DNA of 64,000 nt from Gemmatimonadota bacterium (GTDB taxonomy: Bacteria > Gemmatimonadota > Gemmatimonadetes > Gemmatimonadales > GWC2-71-9). The stretch's first letter is position 1; every line of letters begins with the position of its first letter. Made by a program: the position numbers and the translations under genes. The stretch lies in contig QHUL01000061.1 in NCBI GenBank assembly GCA_003222115.1, positions 62,001 through 126,000 of the forward strand, read 5' to 3'. The notes under the pieces are model-generated. The model made no database searches. It saw only the letters and a list, made by a program, of their open reading frames with translations, and was not told where the DNA came from. Positions 33,286-42,519 of this stretch are shown piece after piece.

Positions 33286-33915
33286 ATGAGTCCGCGACCC
33301 TGGCTCGCCGTTTCGGCGCTTGCGATCGCCGCCGCCTTCGCGACCCGCCTCAAGCCCGGCCTGCTCCCGGACGGATCGACGCTCCTGCCCTCGGGGTGGC
33401 GCATCCGGCCCGCGGGGCGTCAGGTCACGGTCGGCACCCTGCCCCTCGGCCTCGCGACCCTGTCCGACGGCTCCGTGCTGGTGACGAACAACGGCTACGC
33501 CGAGAACGGCCTGATGCGGATCGACCCCGGCGCGGGAGCGGTCACCTGGACGCAGCCGCTCGCTGCCGCGTGGCTCGGCCTGGCGCGCACCGGTGCGGAC
33601 GGCCACGACACCGTGTGGGTGAGCGGCGCCGGGACGAACCGCGTGTACCGGTTCTCACGCCGCGGTGCGGATTGGGCGGTGGATACGGCGACGCTCGCGG
33701 ACGCACAGCAACAGTTGTTCGTCGCGGGGATCGCGCCCGCCCCGCAGCGCGGCCTGGTGGCGGCGGTCGGGAACCTGAGCGACTCGGTCTACCTGCTCGA
33801 CGCCACGACGCTGGCGCGTCGCACCGCCGTCCCGGTCGGGCACCGTCCCTACACGGCAGTGGCAGACTCCGGCCACCTCTATGTCAGCAACTGGGGTGAC
33901 TCGAGCATCTCCTCC
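33286..33915 (+). pseudogene. N-terminal half of a disrupted YncE-type beta-propeller / phosphatase gene
   Basis: From ATG 33286 (MSPRPWLAVSALAIAAAF) the frame encodes a signal anchor and YncE-like beta-propeller repeats: TLPLGLATLSDGSVLVTNNGY, DSVYLLDATTL, YTAVADSGHLYVSNWGDSS. After about 33910 this frame becomes Arg-rich nonsense, running on to 34413, while the propeller continues in another frame (PPSAMALHGADLFVALAGAN). Roughly 20-30 residues expected between NWGDSS and PSAMAL are absent, so a short out-of-frame deletion is more likely than a single-base slip. Intact relatives join a propeller to a phosphoesterase domain. Confidence 0.75.
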
Positions 33916-35563
33916 GTCCGCCATGGCCTTGCACGGCGCCGATCTGTTCGTGGCCCTCGCCGGCGCGAACGGCGTGGCCCGCGTAGACGTCGCCACCGGC
34001 CGGGTGATGGAGCAGCTGACCGTCGCACTCGGACCGCGAGCGCCCGTCGGCAGCGACCCGAACGCGCTTGCTCTGGCGCCCGACGGTCGCACGCTGTACG
34101 TCGCGATGGCCGGCAACAACGCCGTCGCCGTCGTCCGCGTGGAGCCCCCCGCTATGCGTGTTGCCGGGTTGATCCCCGTCGGTTGGTATCCCACGGCCGT
34201 CGCCGTCTCCGCCGACGGCTCGACGTTGTACGTGGCGAACGGGAAAGGCGCGGGCTCGGGCGCCAACCCGGATGGGACGTTCATCGGGAGAGTGATCACG
34301 GGCTCGGTGTCGATCATCCCGGTCCCCGACTCGACAACACTCGCGCGCTACACGCGGCAGGTGTATGTCCTGAGCCCCTACTCGAACGCGGCGCTGCGCC
34401 GGGTGTCCCCTAGCCGCCTAACCGCCCATCCGCCGATCCGCCATGTGGTCTACATCATCCGCGAGAACCGGACCTACGATCAGGTGTTCGGCGACCTGCG
34501 CCAGGGAAACGGCGACCCCAGCCTCGCGATCTTCAACGATTCGGTGACGCCGAACGCGCACGCGATCGCGCGACGCTGGGTGCTGTTCGACAACTTCTAC
34601 GTGGACGGCGAGGTGAGCGCGGACGGGCACGAGTGGACGGACCGTGCGTTCGCCGGCGACTACAACGAGAAGACCTGGCCGCAGAACTACTCCAAGAGGC
34701 GGGCGTGGGATCTCAGGAACGGGGAGGATCTCGTCAACCCGCGCGGCGCCTATCTCTGGGATGCCGCGCGGCGGGAGGGGCTGTGGGTCGTGAATTTCGG
34801 CGAAAACACCCTCACCGAACTCGACGCGCCCGACGCTGGAACGAACATCCGGACCCCCATCCCCGGGTTGCAGGACATCACCGTCTCGAACTATCCCGGC
34901 TTCGTCCTGGACATTCCGGATACGACGCGGGCACGAATCTTCGCCGACTCGGTCGGGAGCTGGGATGGGCAAGGCCGGTTCCCCGACCTCGGTATCCTGT
35001 GGCTGCCGCGCGACCACACCCGGGGCCGGCGCGCCGACGAGCCCACCCCCCGCGCCATGGTCGCGGACAACGATCTGGCACTCGGGCGGATCGTGGAGCG
35101 CCTGTCCCGGTCGCCCGCATGGGCGTCCCTCGCGGTGTTCGTGCTGGAGGACGACGCCCAGAACGGCCCAGACCACGTGGACGCGCACCGCTCCGTGCTG
35201 CTCGTCGCGTCGCCCTACGCGCGCCGCGGCGTCGTGGACAGCACCTTCTACACGACGAGCTCGGTGGTGCGCACCATCGGGGAGATTCTTCACCTCGCTC
35301 CGCTGAGCCAGTACGACGCCGCGGCTACGCCATTATGGAACGCCTTCACCTCGCGCCCCGCCGCCGCGCCGTTTGCCCACTTGCCCAGCACCTGGCCGCT
35401 GGACGAGCGCAACCCCACCGCCTTCCGCTCGCACATTCCGGATCGCGATCTCGCCCGGGCGGATGCCGCCGACGAAGCGGAGTTGAATCGCGAGATCTGG
35501 GAGAGCGTGCACCCGGGCTCGGCACCGCCGCCCCCGCGGCGGTCGCTAGTGGTCGCGAGGTGA
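33881..35563 (+). CDS. C-terminal part of the disrupted gene: propeller remnant plus alkaline-phosphatase-type phosphoesterase domain
   Basis: 560 residues from ATG 33881, or 546 from ATG 33923 (MALHGADLF). The first 150 residues finish the beta-propeller (GSDPNALALAPDGRTLYVAMAGNNAVAVV, VGWYPTAVAVSADGSTLYVANGKG). The rest is an acid-phosphatase/phospholipase C-type domain: HVVYIIRENRTYDQVFGDL with metal ligands, DNFYVDGEVSADGHEW, LGRIVERLSRSP, VFVLEDDAQNGPDHVDAHRS. The domain itself looks intact, but without the upstream signal sequence it would not be exported, so it may be non-functional unless the break is an assembly error. Confidence 0.8.
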   Translation: MSATGVTRASPPSAMALHGADLFVALAGANGVARVDVATGRVMEQLTVALGPRAPVGSDPNALALAPDGRTLYVAMAGNNAVAVVRVEPPAMRVAGLIPVGWYPTAVAVSADGSTLYVANGKGAGSGANPDGTFIGRVITGSVSIIPVPDSTTLARYTRQVYVLSPYSNAALRRVSPSRLTAHPPIRHVVYIIRENRTYDQVFGDLRQGNGDPSLAIFNDSVTPNAHAIARRWVLFDNFYVDGEVSADGHEWTDRAFAGDYNEKTWPQNYSKRRAWDLRNGEDLVNPRGAYLWDAARREGLWVVNFGENTLTELDAPDAGTNIRTPIPGLQDITVSNYPGFVLDIPDTTRARIFADSVGSWDGQGRFPDLGILWLPRDHTRGRRADEPTPRAMVADNDLALGRIVERLSRSPAWASLAVFVLEDDAQNGPDHVDAHRSVLLVASPYARRGVVDSTFYTTSSVVRTIGEILHLAPLSQYDAAATPLWNAFTSRPAAAPFAHLPSTWPLDERNPTAFRSHIPDRDLARADAADEAELNREIWESVHPGSAPPPPRRSLVVAR

Positions 35564-35736
35564 GCAGGCAGAACCCCTAAAGAGGCCTCGCAACTCGTTG
35601 TGGTAACGCGGCTCCGCTGACCCCCGACGAGCGGTGTTGCGTCGGCGCGACAGCCATGCGTGCCATACGGTCACATACGAGCGGCACGCAATTACCGTAG
35701 CGACGCGCCGCTCCGAGCGGGCGGACGTGTCAGGTA

Positions 35737-38487
35737 TTGCCCTACAACCACTTGGACAGTTCGCGCACTTCCGCCACACCGCTTCCGCAACCCGGCATAT
35801 GGATTGCTGACCTCAAGCTGTTCGTAACCGCTCATCCGTCCCGCAGAAATCGCAACCGAGGCCGCACGGCAAAGGGGCTCGACCTGGCTCGGATTCCGCT
35901 GCTGCACTATTTCCGCGCGGGCACTGGCCACGGTCCCAGTGGCTCGATCGCGGTCGGCGCGTCGCCTGCACGCCAGGCCGATCGCGCTGCGCCGCAGTTC
36001 TCCCCCATCTCGGTTCCCGTCGCCCGCCCGACGGTGCGCGGCAAGTTCCTCTTCCTCGGCGACGCCAAGTTCTACGTCCACGGCGTCACCTACGGCGCGT
36101 TCGCGCCCGACGCCGAGGGGCGCGAATTCCACGACCTCGCGTTGGTGGAGCGGGACTTCGCGCTGATGGCGGCGAACGGGATCAACACCGTTCGGATCCC
36201 GCACACGACGCCACCCCGCGCGCTGCTCGACATCGCGCTGCAACACGGGCTCCGAGTCATGGTCGGGCTCAGCGCGGAGCAGTACGTCGGGTACCTCCTG
36301 GACCGACCGCCGGGCGGCCCGGACGTGGAGGCACTCATTCGCAGCAAGGTGCGCAGCGTTGCAGGGCATCCAGCGCTGCTGTGCTACGCCATCGGCAACG
36401 AGATTCCCGCGCCCATGGCGCGCTACATCGGCGGTAGCGCAGTCGAGCGCTACCTCGAGCGGATGTACCAGGTGGTCAAGGAAGAAGACCCCGACGGGCT
36501 CGTCACCTACGTCAACTACCCGACCACCGAATACCTGCGGTTGCGGTTTCTCGACCTCGTCTGCTTCAACGTGTACCTCGAGTCGCAGGACCGGTTCGAG
36601 GCCTACCTCGCGCGCCTCCAGAACATCGCGGGCGACCGGCCGCTCCTCATGAGCGAGCTGGGCCTCGACAGCCTGCGTCACAGCGAGAGCGCGCAGGCGC
36701 GATCGCTCGACTGGCAGGTGCGGACGGCGTTCGCCGCCGGCTGCGCCGGCGTGTTCGTGTTCGCTTGGACCGACGAGTGGTACCGACACGGGCACGACGT
36801 CGAGGACTGGGAGTTCGGCCTGACGCGCGCCGACCGGTCGCCGAAGCCCGCGCTGGAAGCTGTCCGCGAAGCGTTCGCGGAGTCGCCGTTCTCGCCGCGC
36901 GTGCCGTGGCCGCGCGTCTCGGTCGTGGTGTGCTCCTACAACGGGGCACCCACCATCCGCGACTGCCTCGAGGGGCTGAGCCGGCTCGCCTATCCGAATT
37001 ACGAGGTGATCGTGGTGGACGACGGGTCCACCGACGACACGGCCGCCATCGCGCGGCGGTACAACGGCCGGCTCATCCAGACGGAGAACCGCGGTCTCGC
37101 CAACGCCCGCAACACGGGCCTAGCCGCGGCCACGGGTGAGATCGTCGCCTACCTCGACGACGACGCCTACCCGGACCCGGAGTGGCTCACCTATCTCGTC
37201 GCCACCTTCATGAGCACGTCGTACGCCGGTGTGGGTGGCCCGAACATCGCCCCGCCAGGGGACGGACCGATCGCCGAGTGCGTCGCCCAGGCGCCGGGCG
37301 GGCCCGTGCACGTTCTCGTCACCGATCGCCAGGCGGAGCATATCCCTGGCTGCAACATGGCGTTCCGGAAGTCCTGTCTGGACGCGATCGGGGGGTTCGA
37401 CCCGCAGTTCCGGACGGCCGGCGACGACGTGGACGTGTGCTGGCGGCTACGCGAGTTCGGTTGGAGCCTCGGCTTCAGCCCGGCCGCGCTCGTCTGGCAC
37501 CACCGCCGGAATTCCGTGCGCACCTACTGGAAGCAGCAGATCGGCTACGGCCGCGCGGAGGCGATGCTGGAGCGGAAGTGGCCCGAGAAGTACAACGGGC
37601 CGGGGCACGTCCGCTGGACGGGCCGCATGTACGGCTCTGGCCTCACGCGCGCCCTCGGGTGGCGCCAGCCCCGCATCTATCACGGCATCTGGGGAAGCGC
37701 ACCGTTCCAGTCGCTCTACGACCCGGCGCCCAGCTTGCTCGGCTTCCTGCCGCAGATGCCCGAATGGCATCTGCTCACCGCGGCGCTGGCGGGCATGGCG
37801 GTGTTGAGTGCCGTGTTCGAGCCGCTCAAGGTCGCGGTGCCCATGTTGATCGTGGCCCTGCTGCCGCCGGTCGCGCAGGCCTGGCTGAGCGCCGCCCGCG
37901 CATCCTTCCCGGAAGCGTCGCACCGCCGAGCTCGGTTGATGCGGCGGGTGATGACGGCCGCTCTGCATCTGCTCCAGCCCCTCGCCCGCCTGCGCGGGCG
38001 CCTCAAGAACGGCCTCACGCCCTGGCGCCGGCACGGCGCCGTACGGCCGGCGCCGCTCTGGCCCGTGACGGCGGCCATCTGGAGCGAGCGCTGGGAGACG
38101 CAGCACGCGCGCCTGCGGACGCTCGAAGCACGACTCCGGGTGGAGGGCGCGTGCGTGCTCCGCGGTGCGGAGCACGACGCCTGGGACTTGGAAATCCGTG
38201 GCGGCATTCTTGGCGCTGCACGGGTGCTCATGGGTCTGGAGGATCATCCCGCCGGCAAGCAGCTGGTGCGGCTGCGCTGGTGGCCTGAGGTACCTGGGCG
38301 CGGGCCGGTTCTCGTGTTGGGCTTGGCGGGGCTCACTGTCGCCGCCGCGCGCGCGGGCGCCCGGCTGGCCGCCCTCTTCCTCGGGTTCGGCACCCTGCTG
38401 CCCGCGCTCCACATCGTCGAGCAGTGCATGGCCGCCATGGCCGCGATCCGCCAGACCGCGGGCCGCCTACAGAACGGAGGCTGGTGA
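35737..38487 (+). CDS. glycoside hydrolase (GH2-like barrel) fused to a membrane GT2 glycosyltransferase
   Basis: 916 residues from a TTG at 35737; the true start may be later, since conserved-looking sequence begins only near residue 100 (VRGKFLFLGDAKFYVHGVTYG). Residues about 100-385 form a GH2/GH5-type barrel with acid/base CYAIGNEIPAP (Glu near 221) and nucleophile LLMSELGLDS (Glu near 305). Residues about 393-640 are a GT2 domain: RVSVVVCSYNGAPTIRDCLEG, VVDDGSTDDT, AYLDDDAYPDP, IPGCNMAFRKS, RTYWKQQIGYGRAE. Two hydrophobic blocks follow (about 665-720 and 855-900). A hydrolase and a transferase in one chain suggest processing during glycan assembly at the membrane. It heads a coupled operon. 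Confidence 0.85.
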   Translation: MPYNHLDSSRTSATPLPQPGIWIADLKLFVTAHPSRRNRNRGRTAKGLDLARIPLLHYFRAGTGHGPSGSIAVGASPARQADRAAPQFSPISVPVARPTVRGKFLFLGDAKFYVHGVTYGAFAPDAEGREFHDLALVERDFALMAANGINTVRIPHTTPPRALLDIALQHGLRVMVGLSAEQYVGYLLDRPPGGPDVEALIRSKVRSVAGHPALLCYAIGNEIPAPMARYIGGSAVERYLERMYQVVKEEDPDGLVTYVNYPTTEYLRLRFLDLVCFNVYLESQDRFEAYLARLQNIAGDRPLLMSELGLDSLRHSESAQARSLDWQVRTAFAAGCAGVFVFAWTDEWYRHGHDVEDWEFGLTRADRSPKPALEAVREAFAESPFSPRVPWPRVSVVVCSYNGAPTIRDCLEGLSRLAYPNYEVIVVDDGSTDDTAAIARRYNGRLIQTENRGLANARNTGLAAATGEIVAYLDDDAYPDPEWLTYLVATFMSTSYAGVGGPNIAPPGDGPIAECVAQAPGGPVHVLVTDRQAEHIPGCNMAFRKSCLDAIGGFDPQFRTAGDDVDVCWRLREFGWSLGFSPAALVWHHRRNSVRTYWKQQIGYGRAEAMLERKWPEKYNGPGHVRWTGRMYGSGLTRALGWRQPRIYHGIWGSAPFQSLYDPAPSLLGFLPQMPEWHLLTAALAGMAVLSAVFEPLKVAVPMLIVALLPPVAQAWLSAARASFPEASHRRARLMRRVMTAALHLLQPLARLRGRLKNGLTPWRRHGAVRPAPLWPVTAAIWSERWETQHARLRTLEARLRVEGACVLRGAEHDAWDLEIRGGILGAARVLMGLEDHPAGKQLVRLRWWPEVPGRGPVLVLGLAGLTVAAARAGARLAALFLGFGTLLPALHIVEQCMAAMAAIRQTAGRLQNGGW

Positions 38488-38816
38488 TGGGCATGGTGCT
38501 CTGGGGAAACCTCTCGTGGCACCCCGCCGCCGCAGCGTGGCGGGAGGTCGCGCCGACGGCGCCCACGCCAGAATGCATCGAGGTGTTGCACCGCGAGAAC
38601 GGCACCGCGACCTACCGCCTCGTCGGGGCGGGGCCGGGCGGCACGCCGATCATTGCGCGGCGCTCGGGGAGGGCGAAGGCCCTGGTCCTGCGGACGCTCT
38701 ATGAGAAGATGCTGTCGCGTCTCCCGATCGCGGCGCCGCGGTATTGCGCCTTCCGAGCGGATGGCCCGGGGTTCGCGTGGGTGTTCCTCGACGAAGGCGG
38801 GGGCGGCCGCCCGTGA
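38487..38816 (+). CDS. orphan N-lobe of an aminoglycoside-phosphotransferase-like kinase
   Basis: A 109-residue protein from ATG 38487 that overlaps the previous stop as TGATG; its own stop overlaps the ABC gene start as TGATG. It parallels the start of the kinase domain in the next gene: HPAAAAWREVAPT with HPAVQAWRRLNPD, then TATYRLVGAGPGG with HLTVYRLQGVGPEG, and RTLYEKMLSRLPIAAPRYCA with RAVYERVLPHVSLPGPHFYG. It ends after FAWVFLDEGGGGRP and has none of the catalytic C-lobe. It could be a deletion remnant, or a regulatory fragment kept in frame with the coupled genes. Confidence 0.75.
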   Translation: MGMVLWGNLSWHPAAAAWREVAPTAPTPECIEVLHRENGTATYRLVGAGPGGTPIIARRSGRAKALVLRTLYEKMLSRLPIAAPRYCAFRADGPGFAWVFLDEGGGGRP

Positions 38817-41641
38817 TGGACGACTTGGCCCTCTACCGCCGTCTCGCGCGCCAAGCGGCCGCGTCGTGGCACCTCGTGGCCGTGTTGTTCTTGGTCAGCC
38901 TCCTCGCCAGCCCGCTGGCGCTCCTGGCGCCGCTCCCGCTCAAGATCGCCGTGGACTCGGTGCTGGGCTCGCGCCCGTTGCCCGGCCTCCTGGATGCCCT
39001 GCTGCCGGCGGGGGCGACGCGCTCGACGGCGGGCCTTCTCATTCTCGTGGCGGCCCTCGCTGTCTTCATCGCGCTCGCGAACCAGCTGCAGGTGACGGTG
39101 CAGAAGTATCTGACCGTGCTGGCTGGAGAGAAGCTGCAGCTCGACTTCCGCGCGCAGATCTTCCGTCACCTGCAGCGGATGTCCCTCGCCTACCACGACA
39201 CGATCGGCACCGCCGATTCCGTGTACCGCATCCAGCAGGACGCGCCGGCCATCCGGTCCATCGTGATCGACGGGTTCATTCCACTGGTGAGCTCGGCCCT
39301 GACCCTGGCCGGCATGGTGTACGTGACGATCCGCATCGATTGGCAGCTCGCGCTGGTGGCTCTCGCCGCCTCGCCGGCGCTGCTCCTGGTGGCGCAGGCA
39401 TACCGGCCGCGACTGCGCAGCCAGTCACGCGAAGTGAGACGACTGGAGAGCGCCGCGCTCGGCGTGGTGCACGAAGTGCTGGGCGCGCTCCGGGTCGTGA
39501 AGGCGTTCGGGCAGGAGGAGCGCGAGGGGGACCGCTTCGTCCATCGTTCCGGGGACGGCGTGCGCGGCCGCGTCCGTCTGGCGCTGGCCGAAGGTCGCTT
39601 CGCCGTCGCCGTCGGTCTGATCACCGCCGTGGGTATGACGATCGTGCTCTACCTGGGCATCGCCCATGTCCGCTCCGGCGCGCTGTCGCTGGGCGAGCTG
39701 CTCCTGGTCATGGGGTACGTCGCCAAGCTGTACGATCCGATGAAGACGATCAGCCGCAAGGTGGCCACGCTGCAAGGGTACCTGGTGAGCGTCGAACGAG
39801 CGTTCGCGGTGCTCGACGAGCAGCCGGACGTCGAGGAGCGCCCCGACGCACAGCCTATCGCGCGCTCGCGCGGTACCATTGCCTTCGAGAACGTGTCGTT
39901 CTCCTATGCGCCGGACCGCCCGGTATTGCACGACGTCTCCTTCGCCATTGCCGCGGGGACGAGCGTGGGGATCGAAGGCGCAACTGGCGCCGGCAAGACC
40001 ACGCTCACCAACTTGCTCACCCGTCTCTACGACCCCAGTGCCGGTCGGATTCTGCTGGACGGCGTGGACCTCCGGGACTATCGACGTAACGACCTCCGGC
40101 GGCAATTCGCCGTCGTGCTCCAGGACTCGGTGCTGTTCTCGGCGAGCATCGCCGAGAACATCGCGTACGCCGTACCCGGCGCGAGCCGCGAGCAGATCGT
40201 CGCAGCCGCCCGGGCAGCCAATGTGCACGAATTCATCGAGCGCCTCCCGCAGGGTTACGACACGGAGGTGGGGGAGCGGGGCGTCAAGCTGTCGGGGGGC
40301 CAGCGTCAACGCATCGCCTTGGCGCGCGCCTTCCTGAAGGACAGCCCGGTGCTGATCCTGGACGAGCCCACGAGCGGCGTGGACGCGCACACCGAGGCCG
40401 CGATCGTGGAAGCGCTGGGGCGCCTGCAGCAGGGCCGCACCGTGATCATCATCAGCCACCGGCCCAGCGCGGTGGCGCGGTGCTCGGCGATGATCAGGAT
40501 CGAGCACGGCCGCATCGTCGTGGACACGAGCCAGGCGGCCGCGCCGGCCCCCGCCCCTCCGCGGCCGGCCGCCCTGCCGACCCGCCTCGCGACGGCACGG
40601 CGCCAGGAGACCCTGTTGGCCCACCCGGCCGTCCAGGCGTGGCGCCGGCTCAACCCCGACCGTGTGGTGCCCGAGCGGATCACCCCGGCCAAGTTCAAGG
40701 CCAACAAGACACGGTCCCATCTCACCGTGTACCGTTTGCAAGGCGTCGGGCCCGAGGGCGAGGCCGTCATCGCGAAGCGCTGCGACCGCGGCGAGGGTCT
40801 GGTGGAGCGGGCAGTGTACGAGCGGGTCCTCCCGCACGTCTCGCTGCCGGGTCCCCATTTCTACGGCGCCGTTGAGGACCAAGACGTCTGCTGGCTCTTC
40901 ATCCGCGAGGTCCAGGGTGAGAAATACGACGTAGACCGGCCCGATCATCGGGCCGCGGCGGCGCAGTGGCTCGGACTCTTGCACACCGAGGCGCCCTCGG
41001 TCGCCCGCCGAGCGGGCCTGCCCGACGCGGGACCGGGTCGCTACCGCGACCAGATGCGCGCCACGCGTGATGCCGTTCGCAACCACTTGGACAATCCCGC
41101 GTTCGGCAATGGCGACCTCGCGTTTCTCGACCGCCTCCTCGAGCAGTTCGACGACCTGGACGAGCACTGGGGTCGGCTCGAGCGCGACTGCTCGGGGCTC
41201 CCGCCGACGCTGATCCATGGCGATTTCAACGGCAAGAACCTGCGGATCCAGACGGCGCCATCCGGTCCTCAGCTCGTCGCGTTCGACTGGGCGGATGCCG
41301 GACTGGCCGTGCCCGCCGTTGATCTCGCCCAGGTCGCCACGCCCTCGTTTCGCATGTCGGCGAGTCCGGACCTCGCCACCTACTGGTCCGTCGTGCGCGA
41401 GTCGTGGCCGACGTGCGACCACGCGGACATCGAGCGGCTTGCGAACTGTGGGGCCGTGTTCCGTGCGCTGGCGGTCATCACGTGGGATGCGAACCATCTC
41501 GCCGAAGCATGGGCAGATGCCTTCCTGCCGAACCTGCAGATCTACCAGGCGGAGCTGGTTAGGGCGCTCGATCACCTCGGCTGGCCCTTCCGATCGGAAT
41601 CGCCGGGCCGCGCGCCGGCGCTGCCGGGCCAACCCCGATGA
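38816..41641 (+). CDS. ABC exporter (TMD-NBD) fused to an APH-type kinase domain
   Basis: A 941-residue protein from ATG 38816. Residues about 1-320 form an ABC-B/MsbA-type membrane domain with six helices. The ATPase domain has Walker A GATGAGKTT (about 388-396), signature LSGGQRQR (about 491) and Walker B VLILDEPTSGVD (about 512-523). After a Pro/Ala linker, residues 600-941 are a full aminoglycoside-phosphotransferase fold: the N-lobe, Brenner motif HGDFNGKNLRI (His801) and metal motif FDWADAGL (about 823). An exporter joined to a small-molecule kinase could modify its cargo while exporting it. It is flanked by ATGA and TGATG overlaps. Confidence 0.9.
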   Translation: MDDLALYRRLARQAAASWHLVAVLFLVSLLASPLALLAPLPLKIAVDSVLGSRPLPGLLDALLPAGATRSTAGLLILVAALAVFIALANQLQVTVQKYLTVLAGEKLQLDFRAQIFRHLQRMSLAYHDTIGTADSVYRIQQDAPAIRSIVIDGFIPLVSSALTLAGMVYVTIRIDWQLALVALAASPALLLVAQAYRPRLRSQSREVRRLESAALGVVHEVLGALRVVKAFGQEEREGDRFVHRSGDGVRGRVRLALAEGRFAVAVGLITAVGMTIVLYLGIAHVRSGALSLGELLLVMGYVAKLYDPMKTISRKVATLQGYLVSVERAFAVLDEQPDVEERPDAQPIARSRGTIAFENVSFSYAPDRPVLHDVSFAIAAGTSVGIEGATGAGKTTLTNLLTRLYDPSAGRILLDGVDLRDYRRNDLRRQFAVVLQDSVLFSASIAENIAYAVPGASREQIVAAARAANVHEFIERLPQGYDTEVGERGVKLSGGQRQRIALARAFLKDSPVLILDEPTSGVDAHTEAAIVEALGRLQQGRTVIIISHRPSAVARCSAMIRIEHGRIVVDTSQAAAPAPAPPRPAALPTRLATARRQETLLAHPAVQAWRRLNPDRVVPERITPAKFKANKTRSHLTVYRLQGVGPEGEAVIAKRCDRGEGLVERAVYERVLPHVSLPGPHFYGAVEDQDVCWLFIREVQGEKYDVDRPDHRAAAAQWLGLLHTEAPSVARRAGLPDAGPGRYRDQMRATRDAVRNHLDNPAFGNGDLAFLDRLLEQFDDLDEHWGRLERDCSGLPPTLIHGDFNGKNLRIQTAPSGPQLVAFDWADAGLAVPAVDLAQVATPSFRMSASPDLATYWSVVRESWPTCDHADIERLANCGAVFRALAVITWDANHLAEAWADAFLPNLQIYQAELVRALDHLGWPFRSESPGRAPALPGQPR

Positions 41642-42519
41642 CCGCCCTGCGGATCGGGTTCCTGTTCCGGCGGCCCTACGGCGCGGGCCACGTAAGCATC
41701 TTCCCGAAGACCATGCAGGCGCTCGCCGACGCCGGCGTGGTGGTCGATGTCATCGCTGCCAACGGACGCCTCATCGACCTCTCGACGGTACGGTTGGAGC
41801 ACGACCTGTACGTGCTGAAGCAGATCTCCGGGATCTCGATGAGTCTGGCGGGAGTCCTGCATGCGCAGGGCGCCGCCATCGTGAATCCATATCCCGTGAC
41901 GGTCGCGATCCGCGACAAGGTGATTGCCGCGCGCATTCTCGGGGCTGCGGGGGTCCCGATGCCCGCCACGTACGTCGTTTCGCAGCCCGATCTGTTGACG
42001 CCGCTGCTGAATGTGGGACCGCTCGTCGTCAAGCCATACGACGGCACGTGCGGGTTAGGTGTGCGCGTCGTCCGGAACGAGGCCGACCTGTTCGCCGAGC
42101 CGCGCGCCGCGCACAAGCCTCCCCCCATCCTCGCACAGCGCTATCACCCGCCCGAGGGGCGTGACTTGAAGATCTATGTGATCGGCGAGCAGCTCTTCGG
42201 CGTCCGAAAGGTCTTCCCGGCCCGGACGGAGGCGGAGAAGTGCGGTGAGCCGTTCTCGCCGACCGCCGAGCAGCGAGAAATCACGCTGCGCTGTGGCCGC
42301 GCGTTCGGTATCGACCTCTACGGCGTCGACTTCATCGAGAGCGAGGGGAAACAGTACGTCGTAGACATGTCCAGCATCCCCGGCTTCAAGGGCGTGCCGG
42401 ATGCACCGTCGCATCTCGCGAACTACTTCTACGCGGCCGCGGAGCGCGCCGCCCGCGGGGAATCCTTGTGGGAGCCGCCCGACGCGCGGCGGGCCTTGCA
42501 GGGTGTAGGTCTCTCGTGA
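41638..42519 (+). CDS. RimK-like ATP-grasp ligase
   Basis: A 293-residue protein whose ATG overlaps the ABC gene stop as ATGA. ATP-grasp features are NPYPVTVAIRDKVIAARILGAAGVPMPATY, the lysine strand LVVKPYDGTCGLGVRVV, the LAQRYHPPEGRDLKIYVIG strand and the metal-binding end YGVDFIESEGKQYVVDMSSIPGFKG. The usual EVN metal triad reads DMS here, a conservative change for Glu but unusual at Asn. Members form amide bonds by attaching amino acids or acids to peptides or aminosugars. In this operon it may acylate an amine exposed by the deacetylase encoded next. Confidence 0.87.
   Translation: MTALRIGFLFRRPYGAGHVSIFPKTMQALADAGVVVDVIAANGRLIDLSTVRLEHDLYVLKQISGISMSLAGVLHAQGAAIVNPYPVTVAIRDKVIAARILGAAGVPMPATYVVSQPDLLTPLLNVGPLVVKPYDGTCGLGVRVVRNEADLFAEPRAAHKPPPILAQRYHPPEGRDLKIYVIGEQLFGVRKVFPARTEAEKCGEPFSPTAEQREITLRCGRAFGIDLYGVDFIESEGKQYVVDMSSIPGFKGVPDAPSHLANYFYAAAERAARGESLWEPPDARRALQGVGLS

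Noticed and set aside
34413-34440. Treating the frame 33247-34413 as one full protein.
   Set aside because: After about 33910 it becomes Arg-rich out-of-frame sequence while the propeller and phosphatase continue in another frame.
35640-35680. A TGGCACG sequence on the minus strand near 35660, like a sigma-54 -24 element.
   Set aside because: The required GC of the -12 element is not at the right spacing and no gene starts downstream on that strand.
39425-41632. A 735-codon minus-strand frame antisense to the ABC-kinase gene.
   Set aside because: Shadow of the coding strand; no domain features, no ribosome-binding site.
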